From assembly GCA_934047225.1 (NCBI GenBank), contig OW203987.1, forward strand, positions 771,501 through 835,500: a stretch of DNA of 64,000 nt, in the 5' to 3' direction. Source of the stretch: Ypsolopha sequella (taxonomy: Eukaryota > Arthropoda > Insecta > Lepidoptera > Ypsolophidae). Each line of letters begins with the position of its first letter. Position 1 is the first letter of the stretch. Under the pieces are notes generated by a model. The model did no database searches and was not told the DNA's origin. It saw nothing but the letters and a program-made list of their open reading frames with translations. The position numbers and the translations under genes are program-made. Shown here piece after piece: positions 32,719 to 45,369 of this stretch.

Positions 32719-33940
32719 TAAGTAACTAAATTGACAAATAGTGATTGGTTTATCTTGTGCAGTGAGTGGAAAAATAATTCAAATAATTACATATTTCACA
32801 GGTAAATATGATTTTGTCATTAGAATGTTTTGAACCACATTTTGCCCAATGTTTCGTATTAATCGGCCAAAAAAAAAGTTTTTAGAAGAACGTATTGATT
32901 TTCTTTGTTGTATTTAGTAGTTATATGCAGGATTGTCCAAAATATTAAGTAAATGTAATAGTAATGTCATAGTAATTTTTTGGTATAATTTTCTCGACTG
33001 CATTGTTTATCTTGTACATTCTAAATCTATGGCTAAAATGATAGCGCCTGACACGTACGTAGTTTAATTATATTTATTATTATTATTTATTTAATTTAAT
33101 ACGTTTATGGCGCCTGACAAACAATTCGCGGATCCCGCTGAGTAAGTGTACCTTTATATAGTCCAAAATTGGCTACGTCACGATGAAATGCATGACACAC
33201 ATGTCATTCGGAAAAGTTATGCTAAGAAGCGAGGATCAAAAGAAATAAACACCTGAAAGTCTTAGACAAAACAAAAGGAAAGATGCAATACTCTGCTTCC
33301 CGCGCGTGGACCTACAAATACAGGCCATGGATCTGTATTTTCTCGCTTCGTCTCGCTCGCGCGTCTGTCGAAGCTCGTGGCTCTATCTCTATCGTACGGT
33401 GGTGCTCGTTCAAAAAAGAGGTACATTTTTCGAGTTGACGGTATAAGAACGTACCATACCTTCATTTTTATTTATATCAATGCCGGAAGTACGCAAAATT
33501 GTCTCACTTCCGGTAAAAAATGTAAGGTGTTTTATATGTATCCTCTAAGATTACGACATTATGGCATCATCTAGCCCTTCATGCGTAGATAAGGGAAACA
33601 CAAGTAAGTCAGTTCCGACATCTCAATGAAAATTATTGTAAACGATAGGTAATAATACCCAGTGTGCTTGAGGGGCCTGTAGTAAGTAGCGTGCGACCGT
33701 GTGATCTAAAATTGTGAAGGGGTTTGAGCTGGACCCTAAGAAACCACACACATTATATTTTTCTCAAAAATTGCTGTCACGTTATAAGATCCAACTCATA
33801 GTACATCGAGAGGAAAAAAATCTACCCACTTTTTGGTTCATAAAAGCAAATATCATGACGACAATGCGACGCGACGCGACAATTTCAAAGGTTCAATTCG
33901 CTTTTCGAAGCGCCTTACATCTACTTTACAAAACAGACAG
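32719..33940. other. no gene recognised
   Basis: AT-rich with short open frames only. No family similarity seen. Confidence 0.5.
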
Positions 33941-34285
33941 TCACGGTACTAATAGTTTGCCAAAATAAATATGCCAGGCGCTTCTTATATTTCGAACATA
34001 ACTAACAATGTATGTTTTTAAATTTGGAACTTGCATAAATTCTTTTATTGAGTAGAAATAATGTCCCTGCAACCATTCAAAATGGTTACTTTTAAATTGA
34101 TTATTTGGTTGTGACTTAATGTTATCAGGAATGCCATTGTAGATTTTTATGCACGTATGTGTATATGAATTTTTTTTTTGATATAATGTTGTACGGGGTG
34201 TTAAGTCAACCACGCACGAGTCTGTCAGAATTCCTAGTATTTCTTTGGTAAAAATCACTTGTTTTTGTAAAGCATGGGGTCTCAA
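33941..34285 (-). pseudogene. LINE ORF2 C-terminal fragment
   Basis: 114 residues on the minus strand. The stretch IYNGIPDNIK followed by FKSNHFEWLQ and FYSIKEFM resembles the extreme C-terminus of Jockey/CR1-type LINE proteins (LPxxIKxxxxxxFKxxLxxWL...FYSxxEFL). No RT motifs are left. It lies directly downstream, in LINE orientation, of the larger element at 34648 and could be a separate older insertion. Confidence 0.45.
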
Positions 34286-34579
34286 CGCTTAGCTAGTACT
34301 TTTATTTATTTTCTGTCTCAACAGATGGCACTACATGTATCAGTAAATAAATTATAAATTTTAAAATTGACAAATTGCACATTACAAAATTTTATTATCA
34401 CAAAATAGATTTTATTCAATCTTAAAAATTATATGATAACATTTTTATCCCATTAAAACCAAAATAATATAACTACTTCACTGCCATCTATTGTTCAATT
34501 AAGAACTACCAATACCTTCTGGCAAGTACAATATTCTAATAACTCTGGCTTATTTTTATAAAGATCGTTAGTAGAACAG

Positions 34580-34646
34580 TAAACCCGATTCTGAAGGCTT
34601 TAGTTTTAGTTTTAGTGCTGTCAAAACTAAATTTTGTTCATTGCAA
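34580..34646. mobile_element. MITE family A, copy 4, left half only
   Basis: AAACCCGATTCTGAAGGCTT and AGTTTTAGTGCTGTCAAAAC match the left half of the family. It breaks off at the LINE tail; the right half is not found at the other LINE end. Confidence 0.75.
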
Positions 34647-34986
34647 CATGAAATGAAATGAAATGAAAATATATTTAATTAACTTACACGAATTTTTACA
34701 GTACATGCGTATAAAACAGTGGTCCCCACGCTAAGCCTAACTTGTCCTGCGGGGACCGTGACAATATGGTTTACTAAAAGATAATTTCGTTTACTAACAT
34801 GCATTTAACAAATAATGAAAACTTAATTGTAACTTAAATAAAGTTATTATAAATTACAAAATGTGATATATATATATATATATGATTCAATAAGTTTACA
34901 TAAAAACACAAGAAAAAAAAATATATATATTAAAAACTAATACTATTAGCTACAGAATCATACACGGAAATCATTATTCTAAGATG

Positions 34987-35523
34987 TTAAGCCACAGGTA
35001 TTATTATTTTCTCGTTAGAGTCGTAATCCAGCTTAGATAACCAGTTTGTTACACGAGTTTTGGCTTCACGAACAGAGATATCATGTATTTGACACAGGCT
35101 GTCCGTTCTTTTATATATGTACGGGAACGAAAATGTCGAAAAACGGCGAGCAAATGTGGTATTTATGGCAGGGAGTTTAACAATAAAATTTCTCTTCGCC
35201 AACTGCAAGTCATGCTCAGGGGAATTTAAAACAAGTCTATGATAGCTTAATACAGCTCTTAAGATATACATTTGGCGCACTGTTAACAGATTGCATTCCC
35301 TATAAAGTGTCTTGGTGGGGAATCTGTAAGGTTTCCTAAGCATCACCTTAAGAACGGACCGCTGAGCTCTTTCAAGCATGATGAGAGTCGACTTCGCTGA
35401 GCCACCCCAAGCTGGAATGCAATATAACAATAAAGATTGACAGAGGCTGATGTATACTAGTCTAAGAACTTCCCGGTCAGCAATCCGACGCAAGAGTTTC
35501 ATAACCTGAATAAGACGTCTCAC
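34987..35523 (-). pseudogene. CR1-like LINE ORF2, C-terminal segment
   Basis: 178 codons after the in-frame TAA at 35560, in the same frame as the RT segment. It contains the post-RT connector (VYISLCQSLLLYCIPAWGG) typical of CR1/Jockey ORF2. It ends IIIPVA at its own stop, about 340 bp before the tail. Confidence 0.8.
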
Positions 35524-35559
35524 ACGAGATGAAAGAGCGGAAATGTGCTCTTCAAAGTT

Positions 35560-36627
35560 TTATTTTTCGTCTAAAACCAGTCCCAAATATTTAACCGAAG
35601 CGGAACGGCTGATTGATGGACAAGGGCATGATTTATTGCTATCCGAATCGAGGAGTGACGTGTCGCACGAGTGTAACGTTAGCTTAAGAGAAGGATCGGG
35701 TTCAGATGCTTTAGTTTTTTGAAAATAAACTAATTTTGTTTTTCTAGTGTTTAAAGTAAGCAGATTATTTGAAAGCCATGAAGCCACACGTCTAAGTCCT
35801 TCCTCAGCTCGCGAGAATGCCGATACCCAGTTTTTACCAGTGAATACCAAAGCCGTGTCGTCGGCATAACAAAAGACTTCAACTCCTTCTTCGGGTTGGA
35901 ATAAATTCTTACATATGTCATTAATATAGATTAAAAAGAGGGTAGGCCCTAAAATACTCCCCTGTGGTATGCCATAATGAATGATTTTTGGCTCACTTAA
36001 GTATTGGTCGACCTTTGTTCGTAAGCTTCTATTTGTGAGGTAACTGGAAAACCAATTAAGGGCAATTCCACGAATGCCCAAACATTCCAGCTTTCGCAGT
36101 AGAATAACAGGTGAAACGGTGTCGAAGGCTTTTGCCAAATCCAGAAACACACCCAAACAAGCCTGACCTCCATCTAAAGCAGAGCTAACAGATGCCATAA
36201 GTTCCAACACCGCATTTTCCGTGGATTTACCCCTTTGAAAACCAAATTGTCTAGTTGAAATGATATTGTGTTTGTCCACGTATTGAATTAAACGCTTATT
36301 TACGATTTTCTCAAGCAATTTTGAGAATATACAAAGCAATGATATGGGTCTGTAGTTGCAAGGTTCAGATTTTGTACCTTCCTTGTGAATAGGGACTACA
36401 CCCGCTACTTTCCAACAATCTGGAAATTTTCCAGACGATAAGCTGATATTGAAAATATGTGTAAGTGGCTCAAGTATGGACTGGGCAATGTTTTTTAGGA
36501 GACGACCTGCAATGCCATCTATTCCGGGCGCACTATCATCCTTTATTTGATTTATCAGTTCGCTAATTTCAACTACATCCGTTGGCTGCATATAAAATGA
36601 GTCTGGAAAAGAGGTATTCGTATTCAA
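35560..36627 (-). pseudogene. CR1-like LINE ORF2, reverse transcriptase segment
   Basis: 355 codons covering the whole RT fold: SAPGIDGI, NYRPISLL, LDLAKAFDTVSP, GIPQGSILGP and the catalytic CYADDTALV. All catalytic aspartates are present. The segment is separated from the endonuclease by a frameshift at a homopolymer and ends in a premature TAA. Confidence 0.9.
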
Positions 36628-36646
36628 TACATTTGCTAACTCCTCC

Positions 36647-37972
36647 TCAGTTAAGTCCAGATTTTTTTAAAATTTTATTTGCTAAATTCTGACCGACATC
36701 AGCAAAATATTTATTACAGTCATTGAGCGATTCCTTTTCGGAGCATTTGGTTTTTAAAAGATCAACAGATGATCCTGACTGCTTAGAAATGTTGCTAATT
36801 GTCTTAATGGCTTTCCAAAGCTTTTTGGATGAATCTTTACTCTCTGTTAGCAGGGCAGACTCGTATTTATTTTTAAGGCTTTTGAGCAAAGTATTACAAT
36901 AATTGCGATAGCGCTTGTAAGTAATTTGCATCATCAAATTGTTCGGCTGCTTACGGGCCTTATTGTGAAGTCTATCCCTGTGTAGCATACATTTAATTAA
37001 ACCTGGCGTTATCCACGGCTTTAATGTGTATTTTGAGCGACTAATTCGAATTATTTTAGAGTGCCTCTCAACAGAGTCTGCAATAACACGCATCAACTTC
37101 AGTGCAGCTTCTGATGGGTCACTACATTCGAGCACATTTGACCAGTTAAGTCCATTTAATTCAGCCGCAACCGCCATGAAGTCTGTTTTAGTAACCTCTC
37201 TTTTGCGTTTTGATTTTAACCCATTTGACCCATTTAAGGAAATTCCAGCAAGGACGATGTCATGGTCTGTAAGGGTTGTTTTAGCAACGAGCCCCTCTGC
37301 TTTCACAGTAGAGTTAATAAAAATATGATCAAGGCAGGAACCAAGCCTAGTAGGCTCAGTAATTGCTGGCTTCAGTCCTAATTCAGCCATAAGGCACAAA
37401 TATTCAGCCGGGTATTCATCATTTGAAAGGATGTTCAAATTTATGTCTCCCACAACAGAAATCCCACAACTATCCTGTAAACGTTTGATTGAATATTCTA
37501 AAGAACCTAAAAACTCAGTCGGGTCCTTAAAGGACGGGGAGCGGTAAATACCAAATACAGTTAGATGCCCAGGAAAATTTATAGTAAGACAATTTGCGTC
37601 TTTTATGTCGTTGGGCTCGGAAACTATTACCTCCCAGTCGTTTCTTACAAAAACAACAACACCGCCGTTTTTGTTAATGAACTTGGATGTTCTATGTGAG
37701 TTGTAACCGTCGACGGTTCCTATTAACGATGAGTCCTTAAGGTGACACTCTGTAAGGATGATAATATCGAAGTTAATGTTAAGTCTAGCTAGAACGATCA
37801 GGAATGTATCAAAGTTTTTATGTGTGCTTCTAATATTAAATGTCAAAATTTTTAAGTTAAGGGTTGAATCCAACAAATTATTACATAATTCAGGTAATTC
37901 GATTGTTTGGCAGGGAACAGTTAGAAAATTTTCAACATCAGTATCTATATCAGGGGCTGCAGTTGTAGCCAT
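36647..37972 (-). pseudogene. CR1-like LINE ORF2, endonuclease segment
   Basis: 441 codons starting at the likely native ATG (37972). Apurinic-like endonuclease motifs are seen in order: LTFNIRS, TECHL, GIYRSP, VVGDINLN and SCLDHIFIN...LTDHDIV, carrying the Asn, Glu, Asp/Asn and Asp-His residues. The frame ends by frameshift just after the domain. Confidence 0.88.
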
Positions 37973-37990
37973 AGTAACAATAAAATAATA

Positions 37991-39251
37991 TATTGAAATT
38001 AATATGATACAAAAGTAAATAGCTTATCCTGCCAAATGATTCCTTATGTATTCTATTACTATACAGAATATAACCCACTTTAAGTAGACAGCGATAAATT
38101 TTGAGGTATAATGATGATTGCAGTATTGTAAGATTTTTTAGTGTAGCAAATACATATTTTCCGTAGATATCCAATTTGAACGTTGCAAACGGCGGTATAT
38201 TAAATGGAATTTTTGGAATTGGCCCCTCCCCGGCCCTTTTTCCGGCAAAAAATATTTTGTGATCTCGAGAATACCTATTTCGGGTAGGTAATTACTGCGT
38301 CCGCGCCGCCTAGAACATTCCATTTATCTGTATAGAACCGGCCCTCCCCCCCGCCCCCGCCACACAATAAACTCACTTTCATCCCGTTTATTATTATTAT
38401 TCAGCTCAGATAATATAATTATATCCATTCAGCCCAATTGTTTGTTACAGTCCACTATATTTCTTTGTTAAACCCCCCTCCGTCACTCCCAGGGATTAAT
38501 TATCAGCCCTTATAAAACCCACACGTAAAATTAATTAAACTCATAGTCATACGTATTACGTTATTATTGCGTTATTACGTTACGTATTACCAAAGCTTGA
38601 TTTGCATCATTGGATTGTCCACTCATTTAGATCCGATTTCGGCTAGGTAAATACATTCTTTGTTTGTTTACGCACTCAAAGAAGTAGGTAGGTATTTTAT
38701 TCTATAAATAGAATTTACCACGGCTGTTGTTTTTTTTTTGTAGTTGTACTATCGTGTAAGCAAGAACTAACGCGTATTGTCGGCACATGATTTCAAGGCA
38801 AATAACATAAAAGTGAACAAGTTCATCAGCCCTTTCCGATATTTTGTGTTACGGTAATCTCGTGTCGCAGTAATAGATTGCCGGACAGTTTTTTCGTGTT
38901 ATTGCCTGCTTTTTAACCGGGTGCATATAGCAGAAATATAGTAAAAAAATTTTTTCTTCTCGTCTCTGCTCTTATTGTTTATGGTACATATATAGGGTGT
39001 TCCACGTTGGTTTATCAGCTCATATACAGGTTGTTTAAAAAAAAAAATTTTTTTTTTTTTCTCTGTCGTGTTTATTTAAGAGTTCCGTGTTCCGTTTGAA
39101 CATAGTCATTGTTACTTCATCCGCGCAAGTATCTCAGCTCTATTCATCTATCTCATCAATTATTTTAGTTGTACGTCCGCTCTTATAGTTCAGCTCAAAC
39201 TCGTTGCGTATTTTATCTTAGTAAACAACCACCTAGTTTAACAAGATTAAG
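37991..39251. other. no gene; LINE/BEL 5' flanks
   Basis: Holds a GC/C-rich stretch near 38340-38360, AT-rich DNA, and a T/A homopolymer patch at 39030-39061. From about 39060 it may be the 5' leader of the BEL element. No copy of the 404-bp LTR found at 44966 could be seen here. Confidence 0.4.
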
Positions 39252-39731
39252 ATGCCTTCGAAATCACAAGCCGCGATGTTTCGTGAGGCCGTAAAGGCGA
39301 TAGTTCTGTTAAAGGAGATTGGTGCGGCGGTCGAGGCAGGCGACAGAAAAACATATTCTGTGGCGGACTTCACCGCTCGTTACGCAAACATACAAAGCGT
39401 TAAAACTAAGTTAGAGGACGTATATTATGAGATCCTTGACGATGAGGATTTGTCCGACGAAACTGAGGCAACCTACACGAAAAATTTTCAGTCGGCACTT
39501 AGCAACTATGATGCTATACTAGTGGCATTCGAAAAATTAAAAGTAAAATCAGCTCTTCCGGACAAGACGCAACCCCTCAGCTCAGGTACACCCGTTGTTG
39601 TTCTACCAAAAATACCAATTCCGGAGTTTCACTCGAACGTGGAAGAATGGCCCTCGTTTATTGCCGTTTTTAGGAGCCTTATCAGTGAGATGGCTACAGT
39701 CTCGGATGCTGTCAAACTGCATTATTTGTAA
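39252..39731 (+). pseudogene. BEL/Pao gag, N-terminal segment
   Basis: 159 codons, starting ATGCCTTCG. An acidic helical N-terminal region is followed by IPIPEFHSNVEEWPSF, the conserved start of the BEL/Pao gag capsid-like domain (Peptidase_A17-associated gag). The frame stops at TAA 39729-39731 in the middle of that domain; the next segment continues in the same frame. Confidence 0.85.
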
Positions 39732-39758
39732 GGCGCCCTAAAGGGTGAGGCACATGAA

Positions 39759-40871
39759 ATGGTGAAACACCTCTACCCTACCAACGAGAATTATCCCATA
39801 GCCATGGAAATTCTCACCAAGCGTTACGACAATCGTCGCGTACTCATTGACCGATTTGTGGACATTATCATGAACCTTCCGCACATCCACATGCGCTCGG
39901 ATATCCGCACATCGTTTTTAATTCCGCTTATCTCAGCGCAAAGCGCTCTCCGCAACCTCGATCTGCCCATGAAGGATTCTGACTATGTTTTCGTGTCCAT
40001 GGTGGTGCGAAAACTACAAGGCGAGCTCCGCACTCTTTTCGAGCGGAAGTACGGATCTCGTGCAACTCTGCCCACGCTCAAGAAACTCATTGAGTTCTTG
40101 GAAGAGCACGCACGCTGCAAGGAGAATGAGTCATCGTCCCTTGCGTCACAGGATGCTCCTTCTTCAGCACGGCTCGGCCCGTCAGAAAGGCTCGCTCAGC
40201 TCAATCAGCTGGTTCAGCCCACTCGAGGTTCCCGTCAGCCTTATACGGCTACTCGAGGATTCCGCCCCATAGCTCCGCTTAGGAGCCGGCAAGAATATCG
40301 CTCTCCTCAACCTGCTCCCCATAGGCCGTTTTTGGCATTCGGTGACGCCCTAACCTACTCAGCCCAACCGTCCTCATCATCCGCTCGTCAGCTAGTTTAC
40401 TCGGCCCAAACTTCCCCATCACCCACTCGCCAACAAAATTATTCGGCTCAACCTTCTTCCCCTTCTGGTGGTATGCCATGCCCATACTGCAAGAATAAGG
40501 GACATAAGCTCATCGCCTGCCCACAATTTAATAACCAACCGGTTCAAGGTCGGTGGGATTTTGTGAACTCACGCAACCGGTGCCGACGCTGTTTGGGTCC
40601 TCATTATGAGAACGAGTGCAGGTCTACACGGGCATGCAAGGAGTGTGGGCGGACTGACCATCACACTTCATTGCATCGCCATGGGGCCATGTCTCCGACA
40701 CGCTCATCTGCTCATTTGCTGCCTCCGTCTCTACGTGAGCAGCCCAGACAGCGCTCAGCACATGAGCCTCAACACCATACGGCACATGTTACACAGGCAT
40801 ACACGTCCCATCCCAACCCGCCCACTCAATCGCGATCGCCAAGTAGGTCTCGGGTAGGTAGGCAACAATGA
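39759..40871 (+). pseudogene. BEL/Pao gag, C-terminal segment with zinc knuckles
   Basis: 370 codons in the same frame as the first segment. The capsid-like domain continues (LTKRYDNRRVLIDRFVDII). After a Ser/Gln/Pro-rich linker come cysteine clusters CPYCKNKGH...C, CRRCLGPHYENEC and CKECGRTDHH, typical nucleic-acid-binding knuckles of BEL/Pao. The frame ends at TGA 40869-40871 before the protease. Confidence 0.85.
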
Positions 40872-40973
40872 CTACCTACAATAACAGAGCACTATGAAGG
40901 CGAGGACGACCAGTACTCAGCACACTCATCACACACACACTCATCACATACACACTCCGCTCATTTTCACTCA

Positions 40974-43900
40974 ATGACTTCAACTCCAACAGAGAATTCC
41001 TGTAACTCCGCACAACGTGTAGTGAACGTCACTAACACACCAATTTTGTTGCCAACCGTCTCACTTAAAATAGCAGACGTACATGGTCAATTTCACTCAG
41101 CACGAGCCCTGTTAGACTGTGGAAGTATGCTGACTCTTTGTTCTCAGCGCATGGCCAGAATTTTAAATTTACCATTAAAACATACATCTCTAAAAATCGC
41201 AGGAGTTGGAAATCAGCACACACAAAACTCAAAGGCATCAATCACAATTGTATGCCGACCTACACACCGTGACACACCTACGATCACGGCCACAGCTCAT
41301 ATATTGAAGAACGTAACTGGGTACCTACCGTTAGAAAAGGTTCCAGATCTCGCTCAGTTAACAGGTCACCCACCGATTCCTCTTGCTGATCGAGAATATC
41401 ACACACCAGCTCCGGTTGATCTAATACTAGGATCTGACGTTCTTGGTCAAGTGTTAGACGGAACCAAGGTTTCGCTCGGCCCTGGCAAGCCCATAGCCTT
41501 CGGCACGATATTTGATTTTACATTGATAGGACCTTTCGAAAGTTTACATACCTCACCCACGAATCAGGTCAATTCAGTTCACATTGTCGGCTCTCACACG
41601 GACTCAGAGCATTCCACTCATGACATTCACAAATGTCTTGAGAGGTTTTGGGAATCAGAGGAACCCCAAACCTACAAGCATACCAGCCCATTAGAGGAAC
41701 AGTGTGAGGACATTTTCCGCACCACAACTACTCGTGAACCATCAGGTCAATATATGGTTACACTGCCCTTTCTGCACAACGCGCCGACATTAGGTTCCAC
41801 TCATGCTATTGCGCTACGCAGGTTTCTCAATTTAGAGAAGAAGCTGCTAGCAAACCCGCTCTTCCGCTCGAAATACGTAGAGTTTATGTCAGATTACATA
41901 AAATTGGGACATATGTCGCCGTGTCACCCCAATACCTTTGCTCATAAATCCCATTTCTATATCCCACATCATGGCATATTCAAGCCAGGATCAGAAAAGT
42001 TACGCTGCGTCTTTGACGGAAGTTGTAAAAGCTCAAATGGCGTCAATTTAAATGATTGTCTTCATACAGGTCCAGCTCTTCAACAAGATATTGTTGACAT
42101 TATCATGTCCTTCAGGATCCACTCACAAGTTTTCAGCACAGACATCCGAATGATGTTCAGAAATATCCTCATTCACCCAGAGCAAAGACCTTTTCAACTC
42201 ATTCTCTGGTGGTCTTCACCCGACCAGCCCCTGCTCACGTATGCCCTTAATACCGTCACATATGGATTAAGAGCCAGCCCATACCATGCCATCCGCACTT
42301 TACTCCAATTGGCTGATGACGAAGGTCATCGCTACCCCCACGCTGCTCAGATCCTCCGCAAATCAATATTTGTGGACGACATTCTCTCAGGTGCAGATTC
42401 TGTGGAATCTGCTCAGTCGCTCCAAAACGATCTGATCGAGTTACTCGCCCTAGGTGGCTTCCAGCTCAGTAAATGGACCTCCAACTCACCTCAGCTCCTT
42501 GAACGGTTCCCAGATGACCAGTGCGACATGCCCAAGGACTTTGACTTCAGTCCCGACTCTAATTCGATTAAGGTTCTGGGAATACAGTGGATTCCTCAAA
42601 CTGATGAGTTCACTTATCGCATTTCTCTGCCCACTCATGCTCTAGTCACAAAGCGCTCCATTCTCAGTACAGTAGCGTCTCTCTATGACCCCAATGGCTG
42701 GGTTACTCCAGTCATCTTCCGCGCAAAGATTCTTCTCCAGAAGCTTTGGCTTCTGAAAATAGGATGGGATGAGCCTATCTCTGAAGAAGTCCACACAGAG
42801 TGGCAACACATCTCAGAGGATCTTCCTCAGCTCTCAAACCTCCGTTTACCTCGACACATTTGTAAGTATAAGCCCACGTCTACTTACTCACTTCACGGGT
42901 TCGCGGACGCATCAGAGGCTGGCTTTGGTGCCGTTATCTATCTTCATGAGCGCAATACCACTGGACATGTCAATGTACACCTAATCATTGGCAAGTCCAA
43001 GGTCGCACCCATTAAGACTCGCCTCTCAATCCCGAAATTGGAGTTGTCAGCCGAGACTCTTTTATCTCAGCTCATGACTCGAGTGTCAGCCCAACTGTCA
43101 GCTCATATACCCATTCAAACACACACATGCTGGTCAGATAGCACAATAGTTTTGGCATGGCTCAATACCCCACCTCACCGATTACAGACTTTCGAGGCCA
43201 ATCGAGTGGCTAAGATCACAGCTACTTCAACTAGCAATACGTGGAGGCATGTGCCCACGAACCTCAACCCTGCTGACTGTGCAAGCAGAGGCATGTCTGC
43301 CCAGTCTCTCTCACTTCATGACCTTTGGTGGTCACCCAGTTGGCTCAAAGAACCTACCTGCACTTGGCCCAAGTTGCCACCCGCTCTAGGCCATCATGCT
43401 CTCCCAGGCCTTAAGCCCAAAAAGGTACCAGCACACATAGCAGTCCCAGATATCGATCTGGACTTGCTCACTCGCTACAGCTCACTTGACAAGCTCGTCG
43501 GAGTGACGGCTTGTATTCAAAGGTTCATATTCAATTGTCGGCACAGCCCAGATGCACGGCGCTCTGGTCCGTTGACAGCTAATGAACGCAGGGACGCTCT
43601 GTTGCACTGGGTCCGCTCTGTTCAGCACAATGAGTTTGCTGAAGACATTAATCGTATCCAGACTGATAAAGTTTGTCCCGTTCGGCTCCAGCGCCTCTCG
43701 CCCTTCATAAAGGACGGCCTCTTGAGAGTCGGTGGTCGTCTCTCTCACGCGTCAATTAGGTATGACGCTCAACACCCACTCATTCTACCCAGCTCAAGTC
43801 CGCTCGTAGATCTCATTATAGACCACTATCACAAAATACACTGCCACCCTGGAGCTGACACATTACACGCCATATTACGCCAGCAGTACTGGATTCTGTC

Positions 43901-44984
43901 CGCTCATCGTATTATTAGACACGGCGTGTTTAAATGTATTAGATGTTTCCGGTGCCGCGCTCAGCCTAAGGCTCCGCTCATGGCTGATCTCCCAGTAGAC
44001 AGAGTTACTCCTCAGCCAGTTTTTAGTCACGTCACGACGGACTTTGCTGGCCACTTCTTCGTTAAATCCAGCACGTTGCGGAACGCGAAACTCATAAAGG
44101 CGTATTTTTGTATTTTCGTTTGCCTCGCAACAAAGGCGGTTCATTTGGAACCAGTCTCTGCACTCACAACGGAAGCGTTCTTTGCGGCATTGCAACGTTT
44201 TATCTCACGTCGCGGTACTCCGGTTCTCATTCGCTCAGACTGCGGCACAAACTATGTAGGTGCTAGAAATCAGCTCATTGAAGTTCAGAACTTCCTCAGG
44301 TCAAACAATGATGCAATCACTCACAAGCTCGCGAATCAGCACATAACTTGGTTACTGAACCCGCCAAAAGGGCCTTGGTTCGGCGCTCTGCACGAAATAA
44401 ACGTAAAATCCACCAAGCAACTACTTTATCGCGTGATAGGTGAACAGCACCTCACTTTTGAGGAATTCTCTACCCTTTTGGCCCGAATTGAGGCTGTACT
44501 CAACTCAAGACCCCTCTGCCCAATTTCATCCGACCCTACGGACTTTGAACCTCTCACGGCCGGACATTTCATTATTGGTCGTCCGCTCACTGCTCTACCT
44601 GAGCAGTCTTTTGACGACAGACCCATATCTGCTCTTAAACGCTTTCAGCTCATTCAAGCGCTCTCTCAGCGCTTTTGGACTCTCTGGTCCAGATCCTACC
44701 TCCATACCCTGCAAACCCGCTCCAAATGGCTCTCCCCTTCTTCCCCTCCTCAAGTGGGTGAACTGGTCCTCATCAAAGAGGATGACCTGCCTCCGCTCCA
44801 ATGGAAGCTGGGGAGAATTCTCCGCACGATACCTGGCAAGGATGGAGTGATCCGAGTTGTGGATCTGGACACAGCCCATGGAAATCTGCGACGACCTGTG
44901 TTCAAGATAGCCAGGCTGCCGTTGGATTCAGCTCAAGAGGAGTCGCAGCCCCGGCCCCCCCAGGATGTTCACGCCACAGCGTGA
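40974..44984 (+). pseudogene. BEL/Pao pol: protease, RT, RNase H, integrase
   Basis: 1336 codons without a break, in the same frame as gag. The protease motif LLDCGS lies at residues 46-51 (Cys instead of the usual Ser after Asp, an oddity for an aspartic protease). RT: the region from LRCVFDGS through the FVDD catalytic box near residue 466. RNase H-like region with HGFADASEAGFGAVIY near 640. Integrase: His-His-Cys-Cys zinc motif near 950-985, then the catalytic core with TTDFAG (~1021), RSDCGTN (~1089) and a downstream Glu (~1141). The end of the frame overlaps the first bases of the LTR. Called a pseudogene because gag upstream is interrupted and the 5' LTR is missing; pol itself looks complete. 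Confidence 0.9.
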
Positions 44985-45369
44985 CGGATCCGCGCGCGCA
45001 TGCGCGGATGACTAATTTCGCAACACAGCGCTGGCGCCAACTAGCACGCCAGCGATCGTTCTCTTCCGCGCGGGACATCGTCCGAACCACACGTGTGCAC
45101 ACTCGCGCCGCCGACACAACCAATATCGCGTACCTACCAGTGTTGTGTTCACGTTATATACCAGTGTTGTGTTCACATTACTCCAAGACAGTCCCTGCTC
45201 ATCCCTGCCCACGGCGCCAACTCAATCAGCACAACAAGGAGGGACACCATGGGCGCATTCGTCCACGACATCCAGAGCAAAGGTTAGTTCACCCACAATC
45301 TTTTCTTATCCTGTCTGCTCATATCCTCAAATCCCATCAGCTCTGCATTCCTGTAACCTCGCGGTTACA
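44966..45369 (+). repeat. 3' LTR of the BEL/Pao element
   Basis: Begins TGTTCACGCCACAGCGTGAC and ends ACCTCGCGGTTACA, so it has the TG...CA termini. It aligns end to end with the solo LTR at 57193-57597. The palindromic CCGCGCGCGCATGCGCGGAT lies near the start. Confidence 0.88.

Larger units (their letters stand above)
34648..37990 (-). mobile_element. CR1-like non-LTR retrotransposon, nearly intact ORF2
   Basis: A minus-strand element of about 3.3 kb. Its 3' end is a short (TTTCA)n tail (ATGAA repeats on the plus strand at 34649-34668) inserted into a family-A MITE. It carries endonuclease, reverse transcriptase and C-terminal domains, and no RNase H. No ORF1 is visible, so the 5' end is truncated or ends just above the ORF2 start near 37972. 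The coding sequence is broken by one frameshift in an A-run (about 36661-36668) and one in-frame TAA (35560-35562). Confidence 0.82.
39252..45369 (+). mobile_element. BEL/Pao LTR retrotransposon with 3' LTR only
   Basis: Gag, protease, reverse transcriptase, RNase H and integrase lie in one frame, ending in a 404-bp LTR at 44966-45369. The domain order (RT before integrase, long gag-pol frame, FVDD box) is that of BEL/Pao. I find no 5' LTR upstream; the 5' boundary is therefore not fixed and the true element may start near 39060. Two in-frame stops (39729-39731 and 40869-40871) interrupt the frame. The element looks dead in place. Confidence 0.9.

Noticed and set aside
33262..33968. Short frames upstream of the LINE fragment
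   Set aside because: Under 90 codons, no domain, no splice signals that join them.
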